64,000 nt of DNA from Bacteroidota bacterium (GTDB lineage: Bacteria; Bacteroidota; Bacteroidia; Chitinophagales; Chitinophagaceae). The notes under the pieces are model-generated. The model searched no databases. It worked only from the letters and a program-made list of their open reading frames with translations, and had not been told where the DNA came from. The position numbers and the translations under genes are program-made. The stretch lies in assembly GCA_018268015.1 (NCBI GenBank), contig JAFDXJ010000050.1, forward strand, positions 434,001-498,000, given 5' to 3'. Numbering within the stretch: the stretch's first letter is position 1; each line of letters begins with the position of its first letter. Positions 63,922-64,000 of the stretch are shown here, one piece after another.

Positions 63922-64000
63922 TTACACTGTATCCATAAAACTCCTTTCTACTTTATTAAAGATGAGTACTCCACATAATAAAAAGAAAATAGTGCATCCG
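63922..64000 (-). CDS. wzm: ABC-2 type polysaccharide export permease, C-terminal end (partial)
   Basis: Only the last 25 codons are inside the window: a hydrophobic helix (CTIFFLLCGVLIFNKVE) followed by RSFMDTV and the stop at 63922. The ending FNKVExxFMDTV is characteristic of the Wzm / TagG-type permease that works with Wzt. It lies 14 nt upstream of the FkbM gene, supporting one operon. Confidence 0.8.
   Translation of the reverse strand, partial: GCTIFFLLCGVLIFNKVERSFMDTV

Noticed and set aside
1..64000. tRNA, rRNA, CRISPR arrays, insertion sequences
   Set aside because: Looked for cloverleaf ends, direct repeats with spacers, and terminal inverted repeats with transposase motifs; none seen.

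Overview
The window looks like chromosomal DNA from a Bacteroidota bacterium, most likely of the Chitinophagaceae type. The sequence is visibly AT-rich and Shine-Dalgarno sequences are mostly absent. Several genes are preceded by the Bacteroidota -7 element TAnnTTTG. The gene content includes a PorP/SprF-like type IX secretion protein, a DUF6089-like outer-membrane protein, a LytS/LytTR pair, a TonB receptor with an N-terminal metal-binding domain, and the miaB / sigma-54 activator / LptE / TPR / SecG gene string. I see no rRNA, tRNA, CRISPR array or insertion sequence.

Region 1 (1-9749) is housekeeping: a partial glycogen/starch synthase divergent from panC, then miaB, a sigma-54 activator, an LptE-like lipoprotein, a TPR protein and secG, closed by a clear terminator. 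MltG, a YihY-type membrane protein and a Tat-exported amine oxidase follow. Region 2 (about 9.9-13.8 kb) looks accessory. It holds a TPR-CHAT protease-like gene followed by a small membrane protein, a strong hairpin behind them, and a degenerate AAA+ gene that has lost its Walker A motif. This is the best candidate for an undescribed conflict system.

Region 3 (13.8-34.6 kb) is mixed core metabolism and envelope functions: threonylcarbamoyl-AMP synthase, a glycosyltransferase, dapD, a LiaF-like / DUF4288-like / LytS / LytTR cluster, a TraB/GumN protein, a UbiD decarboxylase, a DUF6089-like protein, a cold-shock protein, an epimerase, APS/PAPS reductase, ferritin, an HMA-fused TonB receptor with a HYC_CC_PP-like protein, an A-type Fe-S carrier, a methylmalonyl-CoA mutase catalytic subunit without its B12 domain, PorP/SprF, WbqC and a LEA2-like lipoprotein.

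Region 4 (34.6-64.0 kb) is one long minus-strand surface-polysaccharide locus of nearly thirty genes. In transcription order it starts with the ABC exporter (the tail of Wzm at the window edge, then Wzt with a C-terminal cargo domain). Methyltransferases, a sulfotransferase, many GT2/GT4 enzymes, a GT14 enzyme, a DUF1919 protein, asparagine synthetase and an O-antigen ligase/polymerase follow. It ends with the early-step genes: aminotransferase, initiating phosphoglycosyl transferase, nucleotide-sugar dehydratase and a CpsB-like phosphatase. Together they would build, decorate (methyl, sulfate, possibly amide) and export a glycan.

Two genes, the LytS-type kinase and the GT14 enzyme, have conserved N-termini that continue in frame upstream of any ATG/GTG/TTG. 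I have set their starts at ATC and ATT respectively and flagged both as findings.
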